Source: Phycomyces blakesleeanus NRRL 1555(-) (Eukaryota > Mucoromycota > Mucoromycetes > Mucorales > Phycomycetaceae). From it: 64,000 bases of DNA. The position numbers were made by a program, and so were the translations under genes. Location of the stretch: positions 186,001-250,000 of the forward strand of contig NW_017265155.1 in NCBI RefSeq assembly GCF_001638985.1, read 5' to 3'. Within the stretch, counting starts at the first letter, position 1. Every line of letters starts with the position of its first letter. Shown piece after piece: positions 1 to 12,017 of the stretch. The notes beneath the pieces were generated by a model. It did not search any database. It had not been told where the DNA came from and saw only the letters and a list, made by a program, of their open reading frames with translations.

Positions 1-1205
1 GGACCTGGACAGATTGGCCAAAGACTTCCTCCAAGGCACCAATCTCAACTGGGCTGCAGTCAATCATCCCGCACTTGACACGCAGGCTACAGTTGGATTT
101 AACCCAATTGAGCCATTGCAACAAGGTTGTGATAAACTCTGCGTTTGTTACAAAGAAGCAAACAGGAACACCCTTGTTGGTAACGTTGCTTCTCACAACT
201 ATCATATACAGATACGAGTGCTTGCTAGAATCTACCAAAGATTTACAGGTCTTGTGAGTTGAGTCAATGCACTACTCATCCGCTGACTCGAGAATCTGTT
301 GAACAGTTAGTAATATTTTATTTTAAATGATTATTAAATTAAATAATATACCTTCTTCTGTCAAGGAGAGATCCACGAAACAAGGTATGGCTCATTACCT
401 TCATGGAAGACAATGTGAACCAGGTAGTTCTTTTCTTTTCCAAGAACTCAATCCATTGCTCAACGCTTGTCTTGTCAATGGCATTTTGTCTTAAAAGGTT
501 GTTCAGACGTGCATTGATGACGTTTTGAACATCATAATAGTTAATGCGAAGAGACATTGGGAAGCTGACAATATCAATACCTCCTTCGAGCTATAACACA
601 ATTAAGTTAGTAATTAAGATAAAAGAAAACAAATTTATTAACTCATCCAAGTGCTGAGGGTTGATTTGAAGCAAAGTTTTGATTGCCTTCCAATTCATGT
701 TGTTGTCTACATGGGAGACAATCCACTGCTTGACCTCAGATGGGAGTCTTGACCACACCATCTCTTGAACCTTTTCAGACTGGTGGGTTACATGCTGCTA
801 CAGGTAATCTACCTGGACACTCCCATCATGCAAGGTTTTCTTGGTAATCTTGGCTTTGCAGCCATCCTTGATGGATTCAGTTCGAACCCTCTTTGCTTTT
901 GGCTTTCCAGCCATTTCTTGAACCTTGGTCTTCTTGAGGAAGCCTTGGTGGTCACAGACAAAGTATACAGCTGATACAACGTCTCTAGGACTAGCTGTAC
1001 CAGTAGCCTGGGAAAAGTGAGTGTTGGTTACATTCCAGTTGGAATTTCTCTTGGCCGAGTTTTCAAACCAAACAGTAAATTTCTTTTCATCAGCAAAAGT
1101 CTTGGTGACTTTGGGATTGGCCATCTTGTAATCTGGGGCGATTTGGATCATATGATCATCATTAATGTCATTGATGGATAATCGGGTGTGGTTGGAGTTG
1201 CTCAT
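1..1205 (-). pseudogene. MULE (Mutator-like) transposase, decayed, 3' part outside window
   Basis: Reading leftwards from a likely ATG at 1205 there is a FAR1-like DNA-binding N-terminus with a CDHQG motif followed by a Lys/Arg-rich stretch. After it come a helical region and the start of the DDE core. The first catalytic Asp lies in DSTHKTC near 255-265, and a second in MIDCSPVEI near 50. Two short introns with fungal branch sites (CTAAC) are readable at about 640-593 and 352-292. The frame is broken by TAG at 798-800 and TAG at 272-274. In related transposases as I remember them, the second of these sites is a Trp. MULE transposases cut and paste via an RNase H-like domain. The gene runs off the left edge, so the C-terminus is unseen. 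I judge it a dead copy. Confidence 0.75.
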
Positions 1206-1309
1206 TATGAGTACAAAGGTTTTGAATACAGGGGAAAGTGTAAGTGAAGGAAAAGATGTACCTGAAATAATAAAAACAATAATAATAACAAAAAATGCCA
1301 AACCAAAAA

Positions 1310-3298
1310 AAATCTGGTGAGTCCAAGAAATGTAAGACTGCTTCCAGTTTTGAGATTTTAAACTTATTGGGATTTTCAGTCGTCGGCTTTCATATAAGAA
1401 AAGCCTTTTCCAATCTTCAATGTCAGCTTTGTATAATCCCTCAGAAGGACCATTGTCTCTGCGATTTTTTCCATGGCAGCAAACTCTTTGGCTCCAATTG
1501 TTTTCTTATTAACCCACTGGTCCATCATTCTCTTTGGCATCCCCAGGAATAAATTATGCATGGGATCAATGATCGTTCCACGTACTAGATCAAAGTATAC
1601 AAGGCGTTGCAACTGCGACCATTGAACACCATATTCAACCTCCAGCTGGTGCCTTTCTGAGGGTGTACTCGCACTCTTCCACTCCTTAGCATGCAACCTG
1701 TTCTCTACACCATTACGAATATTCCAAAGAGATTAATCAAATCCACTGAAGTCCACCTGATTTGTGTTGGGCAATCTGGGGAACTGGGTTGTACACTTGT
1801 AGCACACACATGTACTATTGTGGGCTGTAAATCCACTTGTTTTCTTGGCAGCAGAGATGTCACACGCAACCATCAGCAAGGCAGCACAGACATTAGCACC
1901 AGAAGGGCACTCGTAGGTTGGGACTTGCATTCCAACATACAACTGTTTCATCTCGTCTACCATGGGCTTGAGATAGTTATTTATCTCCTCGCATCTTGGC
2001 TCCTTGGGACCAGGCATCAAACCAACCAGAATTGTGTTCTCAGGCTTGAACCATACCTCTCGAGACAGATTATTTACAGCTAAGTAAATTGCACCAGAAG
2101 AGTAACTAACTCCATCAAACGGCTGGAACCAGTCTATGTTGAGTGTCAACATCAATGAGCGAGGACAAGCAACAAATGAGACATCACTTGCATCCTTCAG
2201 CTCTTTCCATATTGCTCCATTGTATATGTCGCACATAGTATTGACAATCTTAAGCTCTGTGTTCCAGTGACAGATTTGCTCTTCAAAACCAGAACAAAGG
2301 AAAAGAACAGACAAAGCTTGCTTAAGGGACTGGTACAAGTATGCTCACTTTGATACCAGTGCACCTGAAGTTGACTCTTTCATCAACTTACAACCACAAG
2401 GAGAGCGTGCACCAACATTTGTGAAAGCACAATGGGGAGATATGGACATGTTTTCTTCATAGATGCAATGGCAGTTTGGACATGACACAAATCGCTTGAT
2501 GCCTTTGGTGATAGACGAAAAGCCAGTCATTTTATGTAGCCCAGCCAGACTTTCAGGAAGTTGGAAATATTGTCCATAAATCTTCAAGAGCTTGTTGATG
2601 AACTCAATCAAGATAACAGAACCCTTATTGACCACGTAACAAGATGCAAACAGTACTGTAAAAGTAGCAATAAATCTGTGCACTGGATTCTTGGGCATAC
2701 CAGAAACAGCAAAAGGGTCTTTTTTTTAGTTTTTTTTTTTATGTATTTAAAACTGACTCTCATTGTTAAACTCTTCGACATAAATCTTGGCAGTGTCTTC
2801 TTCACCATTGTCATCACTGTCATTGTCATCGGTTGTGTTAGACTCATCACCATTGTAGTCATTACCAACAAAGATGTCATTGTCAAACATTGAGATGGCA
2901 TCCGAAATAGGTGAGTTGGCCTGACCATCCATTGCTTCCACAGAATTTGATTGATATGTCAGGATTACTACAAATATGGAATATAATAGTTTATTATTCG
3001 TTTTTCTTCTGCTTTTCAAATAAAAAATGTCTTACTTTCAGTATCTACTTCCATGCTTCTCTTTTCAGCTATGTTTTTTAAAATAATAAAAAATAAAAAT
3101 AAAAGTGACTATTACTCGGTGGACAGATAACAGCACTGAATAAATTATACAACTCTTGAATATCTTAGTACCTTCAAATCTAGCTCTTTTATTATGATGC
3201 TGAGCAGTACATCTCAATACTCGGGAAACTTCTTGATTATTATTATTGCATCTGGTGCAGTGACAATCAGTGTTGTGCATTTGAATAGAAGGAAACAT
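1310..3298 (-). pseudogene. Tnp2-type (CACTA/EnSpm) transposase, decayed
   Basis: Several collinear reading segments on the minus strand match the Tnp2 transposase layout. A Cys/His N-terminus (HNTDCHCTRCNNNN) begins at 3298, followed by an acidic linker. Next comes a segment with PVHRFIATFTVLFAS and a CPNCHCIYEE zinc-ribbon-like motif. The core contains SLMLTLNIDWFQPFDGVSYS and GLMPGPKEP, and the block TIIDPMHNLFLGMPKRMMD lies near 1560. Apparent introns separate exon 1 from the rest. In-frame stops occur at 2345-2347 (TGA) and 1733-1735 (TAA), where flanking residues continue the family pattern on both sides. Similarity stops near 1310, abutting the MULE remnant on the same strand, so the C-terminal half is missing. 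I saw no CACTA terminal repeats. Confidence 0.8.
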
Positions 3299-4104
3299 AG
3301 TGTATGTATTTTGAATTATAAAATAAAAAAGGAAACAAGAGTGCTACAAATATTTCATTTGATACAGTTTTATAGTAAACCAAAACGTATTTTTTTTATT
3401 TTTTTTATTTAAGCCAATAGAATACATCAAAACTACACCCCCAACTTGATGAAAAAAAACTGCTGAGATGAAAAAAAGTCCTGACATATCCACTATGATC
3501 CAACAACCTGGACAATATGTTAATTGTCCTTATTTTTTCAGTGTACTAGCTCATTTAATCTAGCAGAATATATCATTTGACAAAGTAGAATAGCAAGTGC
3601 AGTCGTGGTTGGCAAAGAGAAATGAGATTGGATCTTGTTGCAGAAATGTACTCTCTCCCCTAAATTAATTACTACAGCAATCAATTGGATCTGAGTATGC
3701 TTCTCATAGATAAATATATATATATATACTATTGACATCTCTTAGCTTGAAATATGCTGTTGATTATATCTGGAAGTATATAAACTGAAAGAGAAATTGA
3801 AATTTACTATTCTTCACCAGCCTAATATCAAGTGATCCTACTTCACATAATCTGAAGAGTCTACAGTCACCTTCTTCTTGAAGCTAGTTGTTTTTATTCT
3901 CAATTTATTTATTAACCTACATTGCTGATGCATACGGAATAGCTACATTTATTAAATTATTTATATGAATTTTTCGTAATATTTTTGAAAATTAAAACGG
4001 TGTATTATTCATGCAAAGAAAAAAGTTGTTTTTATAAGCCATATAATATTGAATGGAGACTTTCTTGTGATTTTATAGTGCATTTTTTTATAATTGACAA
4101 AAAA
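3299..4104. other. AT-rich DNA, no gene seen
   Basis: Short homopolymer runs and a short TA run near 3716-3728. No open frame with recognisable content and no RNA gene. It is probably decayed intergenic or transposon flank. Confidence 0.5.
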
Positions 4105-4589
4105 ATTATACTCTAATCATTTTTTTTCAAGACCTAAAAAGTGTTGTTGGAAATAACAAAACTGAATATTTTCTGTTTACTTTGTTAAGAGACAGTTTCT
4201 CTACAAAGTAAATAGAAAACATGCTTACTGTATTTCCACTAATTATTTGCCAACTTTGAATAAATTATTCATACATTGGTGAATAAATTTTCATACATTT
4301 CTTCCAATTAAATTCATGCATTACTTCCACTGAAATTCACACATTTGGATTTTATTTTCACATAAAATTATTTTTAGAATATTGAAAAAAATAGTTTTTT
4401 AACATTAGAGGGAGAGAAAAAAGTCATAGAAGAATGGATCAGCCTTAACTATCAAACATCTTGATCTTTTTTTCATAAATTTTTTTGAATATTAGGTGAT
4501 ATTATTCTTATAATTTTGTGTGAAAATAAAATTCAAATGTGTGAATTATTATTAAGTAAAGTGTGTGACTTTCATTGGAGGAAATGTGT
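4105..4589. repeat. Foldback (long inverted repeat) element, left arm, loop and start of right arm
   Basis: Sequence from about 4105 to 4395 is repeated in inverse orientation. The partner begins at about 4470-4589 and resumes at 9919-10035 after the LINE-A insertion. Matching blocks include ATTCACACATTTG near 4337, TTTTATTTTCACA near 4350, and the block around 4235-4290 (AATTATTTGCCAACTTTG). The outer ends share TCAAGACC-AAAAAGTG. The arms are about 280 bp with a loop near 4396-4469. No coding capacity is visible, so it is probably a non-autonomous foldback or MITE-like DNA transposon. Arm ends are approximate. Confidence 0.75.
4164..4226. repeat. 63-bp hairpin insertion in the foldback left arm
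   Basis: This stretch is absent from the equivalent place in the right arm (near 9970). It folds on itself, with arms TTTACTTTGT and ACAAAGTAAA around a short centre. It looks like a very small secondary insertion. Confidence 0.55.
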
Positions 4590-4747
4590 TTTTTTTGTAG
4601 GGAGCCAAAGGCTCTAGTTTATTAGTGAGCCTCTATGCTGCAAGGCAAAAGAGGAAAATCACGACTTGTTTTTGGCTTTTATATTTTTACAATGTTTTTC
4701 TATTTATATGTTTGTGATTATATATATTGTGGAGGTATGGAAGGAAG

Positions 4748-7700
4748 CTAAAGGGGGGGAAAGTCGAGAGCAAGTTCGCTCTTGAGGTGGTCGAGAAGAG
4801 AGGAAGCAGTGGAAAAGGCAGCGGAGGAGACAAAAGGAACGTGATCAAATATGAACAGCCAATGATGGCGCCATATAGCTAGCAGCGTGCAGCCAAAAAT
4901 TGAGGCAGCAGAAAGAGAAGAATCGGTGCAAGAAGGGAATGTGAAGGATTGCAAACCAGAAAGCAAGACAGTGGGTGTTGCGGTCTGGGCAAAGTACAAC
5001 GTCCAGATTGACGACCATACGGACAGTTTGACCAGACACTGGAACAAAAAATGAGTTTGATTGTCCAGAGGGTGAGAGCAGAGGGCACAGGATGGGTCTG
5101 GGAAAGCGGTAGGGATCCTAGAATTGAGGCGAGAACAGCAAGGAATGTTCTTGTGCAGGGCACGAAACCAAACGTTGCGGGCCCCATGTGGCAGGGGGAA
5201 GGACCAAAACCGACGAAGCTGGCGAGGGACGAGTGTGGGGCTTATGGGGCGTGCGGATTTGGAGTGGAAATTGCAGAGTAGGCGGAAAGACTGGGTGGAC
5301 AAACAATGCCAAGGGATGCCGGGGACAAGAGCTGTCAAGAAAGGACGCACATCGACAGCTGTACCGGAAGGCATATCTAGCAAAGGAAACTGTATGGCAC
5401 AGATCGCGGGGGGAATGGTGGCACGATACAAGACAGGGTGCAAGACAAGAGAGCGAGTGTAGAGACGTTCGAAGAACTGGTGAAGGACAATAGGACGATG
5501 GAGTATGCGGTGGAGGGGGCATTGGGCAAGCACGCTGAAACTAGGATCTACTTCATAGGCGTCGGAAACCTGGAGATCGCACCATGCAGATGGAAAGGGA
5601 GGGTGGTCTGGTTGTGCGGTAGTGAGATAGGAGAGAGGCAGAGAGAGACAGGTGGGGAGGTTGACTACCACGTCAGAGAAGTTGTGAGGGAGAAGATCAA
5701 TGGCAGCAAGTAGGGTGGCCAGAGGAGAGTCAAAATCACGCTGATGAGAGGATCGGAGAGATGGAAATATCAAAGGAACAAGTGGATCAGCAGATGAGGA
5801 GTCGAGGCAGAGGACATAAGAGAACCAAGGCGGGACCAGGCCAGAGGGGGACAGCGGAGAGCGGACAAGAGGCCAGAGCCAGCGCAACTGAAGAGCAGCC
5901 TGTTGAACCTGAGGATCAAGGACCCCTAGACCGCCGAGCCAAATAGGCTGGCAGAAAGTGCCGAGAGAAATGGGAGGAAAGGAGCGGTATTGTATAAACT
6001 TACTCATGATCGAGTGAAGTCAACAGAAAAAGGATAGAGGTACAGTGACAACTCTGAGGACGTGCCAGAGCTTAGAGAGGATGAGAGAGTTGAGCACTGT
6101 GGCACGGCCACAAATAGAGAGAGAGCGAGAGTGGTGGATATTACAGGTAGATTCAATCTTGGAAAGAATGTTGTCACAGAAAGAATTGTGCTGAGGTAAG
6201 GATTGAATAAGAGGAAAGCCAAGATATCACAGGGGAGTGGAGGAAGATCTGTCAGACCAGGCGGTGATGTCGAATTGTTGTAGGATGGGGCGCCATTCTG
6301 GCAGTGGGAGACCAGACAGGGAGAAAGCTTCAGTTTTATGGAGATTGATGCGAGCATTGGAGGCATGAGAGTATGTGAGAAGATGATGGTGAAGATGGGA
6401 CAAGTGGGCGGCATCAGGCAGAAAGACTAGCAGATCGTCGGCATAGGCCAAGAGCTTGATGGGCGGAGGTGGTGGAATAGCAGTGCGTGGTGATGGAGAA
6501 AATCTGGTGAAGGAAGGATCATGAATCACACGACGCAACAAAGGTTTGAATGCAAGGTTAAAGAGTACAGGAGAAAGAGGATCACCCTGCCGGAGTCCAC
6601 GAGCCTGAAGGAATGATCGGGATAGGTGTCCATTGACATTGATTCGAATCTGTGTAGAGAAGAAAAGTTGAGATATACAGGTAACGAGGGAAGGGGGAAA
6701 GTTGAAATGCTGCAAGACCTGGCAAAGGTAGTCGGGATGGACTCTGTCGTAAGCTTTCTCCTGATCCAAAAGAAGGCCTATACCAGATGAACCGTCCTGT
6801 CTAGCCTGTGCCATAACCAACTTGGTCAGCATGCCATTGTCAGCAATGAAGCGTCCTTGGACAAACCCGGTCTGGAAGGGCGTAACAAGGGAGGAAGCAG
6901 CAGGCACCATGCGACGATTGATGAGGCGAGTGAACACTTTGGCATCGGTATTGATGAGAGCGATCGGGCACCAGTTGCGGAGGGAGGTGAGGTCACCTTT
7001 CTTGGGAAGAAGAGAGACGCAGGTTGATTGCCAGGACGAAGGGAACACACCAAGGGCAAGCCCATCATTAAATATTCGAACAAGTAAGACAGCACACATC
7101 GGATGATCCATAATTAATTGCAGAATCTCATAAGGCAGGCCATCCAGCCCAGGGCTACTGGCATTAGGAGTGCGAGTGGCGCCGTCTCGGATGTCATCCA
7201 AGGTGAAGGGTTTAAGGAGGGTCGTGGAGGTAGTTTCGGAAAGAGAGAGGTCTGGTGGCAAGTGAAGGAGGAGGTCGTCGATAGCTGTCTGAGCAGGAGG
7301 GTCGGATGTGTAAAGATCTTCATAAAATGCAGCAGCAGCTTCCATAAGATCATCGGGATCAGTGCATAAGGTGTCGGCGAAGGGGTGGCGGAGGCTGGTT
7401 ATTGTGGTTCGAGCTTGGCGAAAAGCAACTGTGCGTTTCAAAAACCCAGCGGAAGTTTCGCCTTGTTCTCTCCAGTGTTTTCCGGCGCGGAGTGCTAGTA
7501 TCTTGGTGCGTTCCTGTTGAACTTGCTGAAGTTGACGCTCGACGATGGGCAGCTGGAAGTTCTGAGCAGGCTGATGTCGAAATCTATGTATCAAATGGTC
7601 ACGTTTACTCTGAAGCTTTACCTCCAAAGTGGCAAGTGATGGGCGGGTTGTGCATGAATATGAACATGTGAAACGAGCCACTTCGACTTTGATCAGATCC

Positions 7701-8539
7701 CATTGTGATTGGGGGGAAATTGAAGGCGAGAGTAGTGGTATGAAGGATGAAAGACAGTCGGACAGGGAGGAGCGGAAGGAAGGGATGTTTGCCAAACGAG
7801 GGTTCGCACACCACAAACCTCGACCAATGTGAGACAGCATAGGAAAACTAAGACAGGTACATACAAGGCAATGATCGGTCCACAGGGGCTGAACAAATGT
7901 GACGGTGGACGAAGAGTGACAAGACGCTATATCCTTGGAGGCATATATGTAGTCAATAGTCGAAGAGGAAAGGTCGCGATGAAAGGTAGGCATAGGTTGA
8001 GCGTCAGACAAAGTGACACAGTCTACAAAGTGGTTAGCGACAAAATGCAGCCATAGACGTGGCGCGAGGCCAGCACGAGAGGCATTTGCATATGAGGAAT
8101 AATTAAAATCTCCTAGCATAAGAAAGCGAGAAGGAAGGGAAGGGAGAAGATGTGGGGAGGATAGGAGAGAGGTGAGAAAATCATATCGAGGACAATATGA
8201 AGCAGGGACATATAAAACGCAAATACGAAATGGGGCAAACAAATTGGAAGAGTGAACAACGGTGGCAGTAATGCAACGACCACAGAGAGAAAAAAGAGGA
8301 TCAGTAAAAGAAATGAGGGGAGAGAGGGAAACCAAACCACAGTGAGGAGACCATAGTGAGTCAGATGCTTGAAATTGAAGATGAAACGTCTGTTGAAGAG
8401 CGTCTGTGTTGGCGTGAGTTTCTTGAAGGGCAAGTATGTCTAGAGAGAGGGAGCAAAGATATCTAATAAAGAGAGAGCGATTATTGGTGTTTTCGGACTT
8501 GACAAGTCCGCGGTAGTTCATGGAGGCTATATTAATCAT
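4748..8539 (-). pseudogene. LINE-A ORF2: APE endonuclease / reverse transcriptase, two in-frame stops
   Basis: Starts at one of the Met codons near 8539 or 8521 (MNYRGL), overlapping the end of ORF1. The N-terminal exonuclease-endonuclease-phosphatase domain shows MNYRG, LALQETH, LMLGDFN, TIDYIYAS and a terminal WTDH. The reverse transcriptase follows, with SLLPKKGDLTSLRNWCPIAL, GLLLDQEKAYDRV, GLRQGDPLSPVLFN and the catalytic LLAYADDLL. A Cys-rich segment with CALCSHPLDNQTHFLFQC near 5050 is a likely C-terminal zinc motif. The frame is continuous except for TGA codons at 6227-6229 and 6020-6022. Both are plausible point mutations, because the conserved context continues on either side. The encoded enzyme would nick target DNA and prime reverse transcription, but this copy should be inactive. 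Confidence 0.88.
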
Positions 8540-8543
8540 AAAT

Positions 8544-9902
8544 TTAAGAATGATTGCCATCTGCCATCTCGTCATCAGTTAGGATATTCTGGGAGTCTTG
8601 GTCATCGTTGCCGTCAAAAGCGCTGGGGTGAAATTCTTCTTCGTCTTTAGTGGAGCTGGAAGTGTAGTTGGAGGGAAGAAAAGTGTTGTGGAGGGGGTGA
8701 AAGACGGGATCATACTGGGTGTTGTGTGTCTGAGGAAGAGGCAGAGTGGGGTCGAAGAGTGCGCCTGTGCAGCTGTTGTCAGTTAGTCCGTCAAGTGCAG
8801 CAAACCTGTTGGCAGACTGGCGGGGGGAAGTAGGAACAGTGGGGACAGAGGGTCGTCGCGGTGTCGAGGAATTCGTGCTGGAGGTGGTGGTAGTAGCCTG
8901 GGATCCCTCAGCCATCATAGGTGTACCGTGAGGGGGAATCGATTTCTTGGCCGGAGGTCTGTGAGACGCACCGGGAGTAGTCTTGCGTGAGTGATCAGGG
9001 GAGTCATGTGTCGTGGGAACCTTGCGGGGTCTCTTGGAAGAGCTGGCGTCCGTGGGGGGTGCTCTGGGGCAGGCATGTTGCAAGTGACCAGTCTGGTCAC
9101 AAGTGAAGCAGCGTCGGGAATCTTTGGGGCAGTCTGGACAGTTTTCAATAGCATGGCCCATAACTTTACAATAATTACAGTGAATACCCATCTGTTTCCA
9201 GGTACCTAAGAAGTACAAGTCGCCATCATACGGGATCTTGTATGAGAGTTTGGCAAGGGTGGCATCGGGGTTGGGTGGTCATTCAAGGTAAGCAAAACCA
9301 GTGCCATCAAAAAAATTGGCACGAAGATGCAAACCGACTTTGCGGATGGTGCCATATGCGGCCAAGGCTGTTTTGATAGCCTCTTCAAGCAGAGGGGAAG
9401 GAAGGTATGGAAGCTGGGAGAGGGAGATACGCAAGATTTTTGTGCCTGGGGCAATACCCATAGAGGGGAAGTACGTTTGGCCTCCAACCAGGAAGCCTTT
9501 GGAACAGAGTTCGGTGCAGATGGTAGAATTGGTCAGGTGCAATTCGTGGATGAGCGGTTGATGATGAGCGAATGATATTCCCAAGGTGCATGCCATAGGA
9601 ACGCTTGCTCTGAGAGCAGTCCAGAATTCAGAGGTAAGGGTGGAATCAGTTGGTGGGGTGAAGAATACCGAATGACAAGATGTACTTTCGCGCCAGACGC
9701 GATCCGTAGATGTCGGCAAGTTAGAGAAAAGAACGACTGGTACTTGACCGGGGGCGGGAGTGGCTGTGGCGACATCGAGATATGACCTAGTGTTGGTTGT
9801 GGTAGAGGTAGTAGTAGAGGGTTGTGGAGTGGTTATATTGGCTTGACCTAGTGTTGTGGTGGACCCAATAGGTGGGTCTGGTACTTTAGTGGGAATAGCC
9901 AT
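8544..9902 (-). pseudogene. LINE-A ORF1: Gag-like nucleic-acid-binding protein, one in-frame stop
   Basis: ATG at 9902-9900 begins a Thr/Pro-rich N-terminus. A globular region follows, which may be RNA-binding: KILRISLSQLPYLPSPLLEE and a GFAYLE motif like an RRM-type strand. Two CCHC knuckles, CNYCKVMGHAIENC and CFTCDQTGHLQHAC, both fit CX2CX4HX4C. The tail is Ser/Pro-rich and acidic. A TGA at 9279-9281 interrupts the frame between the globular part and the knuckles, while the frame stays the same on both sides. Such proteins package LINE RNA. Low-complexity N-terminus aside, the layout is normal for the family. Confidence 0.82.
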
Positions 9903-9903
9903 G

Positions 9904-10035
9904 TTGGAGGAAATGTGTGAAAATTTATTTACCAATGTGTGAATAATTTATTCAAAGTTGGCAAATAATTAGTGGAAATACAGTAGTTTTGTCATTTGTG
10001 ACAGCACTTTTTGGGTCTTGAAAAAATGCAGTATT
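9904..10035. repeat. Foldback element, end of right arm (and right copy of the LINE-A target duplication)
   Basis: 9904-9918 repeats 4575-4589. The rest is the inverse of 4110-4290 and completes the right arm of the foldback element once LINE-A is removed. Confidence 0.75.
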
Positions 10036-10417
10036 TGAATTTAATAGTAGAAAAAGAGAAATATTGATACTAGATTTTCTATTTATAATGGCAGACAATG
10101 AGAATTGATCCCCAAAAATAGTAATACTATGTATTACTCAGTGTTTAAAAGATCTTTTGTTATGAATATATGAAGTTATAATTGCATAAAGTTCAATATT
10201 TAGGATTTTTAAAAAAACTGACAGACATTTACTGTCATTTTCATATACTCGCATTTGAAATAAAAAAAATTGACACAAATCTTGAAATTTATAATTATTA
10301 AAAAAATACATTATAGTCCCAATATATTTTTTGATTGTGATGTGCACCTCAATATAGAAATGAAACTTCAGGACATTAGTAAGACATTTCTGTTAGTATT
10401 AGTGCATTGTAAAAGAG
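10036..10417. other. AT-rich DNA, no gene seen
   Basis: No supported coding, RNA or repeat feature. Confidence 0.45.
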
Positions 10418-10779
10418 TGTCAGAGTTGACATTGACAATCAAAATTGAAATTTACAAGCAGCCAATAATGATTGACTTCTAGGGTAAAAGATTGTATTAT
10501 TGTCAATTGGTCTTTTATATATGTTTTAGATATTTAAGATAGTGAATATACTTGTAGAAGATATTTCTAGATAACTAACATCTAATACATATTAATATAG
10601 CTATTCTTTTAGCCAGAAATCAAGTATCAATTTGTACAAATAGTCAAGAAATATATTTAATAAAAGGCATCTTTATTTCCTATCTAAAAGCTATTCATAA
10701 ACTTGACAATTCCCAATAGTATTGATTCTGCGACTTATTTGCAAGTGCCAGAAAATAAATACCAGATTGAGACTTGACA
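10418..10779 (+). mobile_element. Solo LTR (family C) with 4-bp target duplication
   Basis: 362 bp beginning TGTCAGAGTTGACA and ending TTGACA, thus TG...CA. AGAG stands on both sides (10414-10417 and 10780-10783). A related copy of almost the same length lies in inverse orientation at 14578-14941. No internal region is present, so it is a solo LTR left by recombination. Confidence 0.82.
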
Positions 10780-10783
10780 AGAG

Positions 10784-11014
10784 ATTGGTAAAATAAAATT
10801 GCACAAACCTTTCTAAAAATATTGTACTCAATTTCTTGTTAACCAATCAGAATGACGATTACACAGAATTCTCTTTTGAGAATGACAACCAAAGTGATTT
10901 TCTTTTGCTCACAAAAGAATTAAAAAGCATATAGCTTAACAAAAGTAGAATAGAAATCAAAATAGACATTTATAATGACTGAGTAGGTTTAGAAAAGATA
11001 TAAAAGAGGGCAAT
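10784..11014. other. AT-rich spacer between two solo LTRs
   Basis: Nothing recognised, except that GCAAT at 11010-11014 is the left target duplication of the next LTR. Confidence 0.4.
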
Positions 11015-11405
11015 TGTTATGTTTTTAGAAAAGAAAGAAAAACAAAGTGCAGATGAGAAGTACGGTGAGACTTTGTTTATTGATGAAAAGAGAGATGATC
11101 TTCTATTGCTATTTGCTATGTGAGTTTATATAGACATTGCGTGTGTATTTAGGATAATGATATGAGTATATCATGTGATGTCTGTTTTCTTATATCATAG
11201 ATAATATATTGTTAAGTTATTACCCACGCTCTTGTTTGAGTGATTAGTGATGTTGACTAAGGTGTGTGACCTTGTTATTGGTATATTCTTTATTTAATGA
11301 TAGTGTGAGAAATAATGTATAATTGATACTAGTCGCTTATTCAATATGTCTTTGTCTTATTGTCTGTGCGCTCTATTTGAATCTACGATTATGTTGGATA
11401 CAACA
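11015..11405 (+). mobile_element. Solo LTR (family D) with 5-bp target duplication
   Basis: 391 bp from TGTTAT to ATACAACA, flanked by GCAAT at 11010-11014 and 11406-11410. A copy of identical length and near-identical sequence lies in the opposite orientation at 36834-37224, where part of an internal region is still attached. That attachment confirms this is an LTR. Confidence 0.88.
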
Positions 11406-11584
11406 GCAATATTTGATTCAATAAAAGTTATTTATTTTTCTATTCTCTTTTTATTATTTTATCTTCGTTTACAATTCCCAGTAGGTTTGACCAATTTTGG
11501 CTGTGTCAAGTCTCAACTGGGTGTATCTTTCTATTATTTTAACTTGTATAAGTTTTGATAGTAGATCACCACCAACTAGAACGT

Positions 11585-11859
11585 TGTGAATAAATAGGAA
11601 CAAATAGGAATACAAAGAATTAAATACTTTTTATTGGTATAGATCTTGGAGTATTTATAAAGCTTTCTTACAAGTGAAACTATCTAATCTAATTATTTTA
11701 CTCAAGACATATTGGTTTTACATTTATAGAAGGCAATATAATATGTCTTGATTAACAAAAAGGGGGACCAATTGGTATAACATTGAAAGCATATGTTAAA
11801 AGGAATAACTGATTAGATATATGACTTAAGGATTTCTATCTACGATGTCAACTCTGACA
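11585..11859 (-). mobile_element. Possible diverged solo LTR related to family C
   Basis: Ends with ATGTCAACTCTGACA, the same terminus as the inverse-oriented family C LTR at 14941. It contains a TACTTTTTATTGG block comparable to the one in that LTR. The other end (TGTGAATAAATAGG) is a guess, and no target duplication was found. Confidence 0.45.
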
Positions 11860-12017
11860 GCCATGTTATAAGAAAGTCTATATTTTCTGATATATCATAA
11901 ATATTTAACCAAAATAGTGACTGCCAATACTTTTCTTGTTTTTGAATTGTTTGTTTGAAACAAAGATTCTATATCCCCTGAAAGCGCGTTTTTTATTTAC
12001 ACATATTGTTATTAAAT

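Larger units (their letters stand above)
4590..9903 (-). mobile_element. LINE-A, APE-type non-LTR retrotransposon with target-site duplication
   Basis: A complete two-ORF LINE on the minus strand: ORF1 with zinc knuckles, then ORF2 with endonuclease and reverse transcriptase, then a short 3' region. The flanks carry the same 15 bases, TTGGAGGAAATGTGT, at 4575-4589 and 9904-9918, which is a target-site duplication. At the left boundary a run of T (4590-4596) is the poly(A) tail seen from the other strand. The 5' junction falls one base before the ORF1 ATG, so the insert has essentially no 5' UTR and may be slightly 5'-truncated. The target was the right arm of the foldback element. Its base composition is clearly more G/C-rich than the surroundings. 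Confidence 0.9.

Noticed and set aside
5051..8056. Long plus-strand open frames across LINE-A.
   Set aside because: They are shadows of the minus-strand ORF2 with low-complexity, Arg/Gly-rich content and no family motifs.
4590..9903. All three premature stops in LINE-A are TGA, hinting at TGA recoding.
   Set aside because: Host genes here end in TGA as well as TAA (I78 inhibitor, PPR-type neighbours use normal stops), and other dead elements have TAG and TAA. Point mutation explains it.
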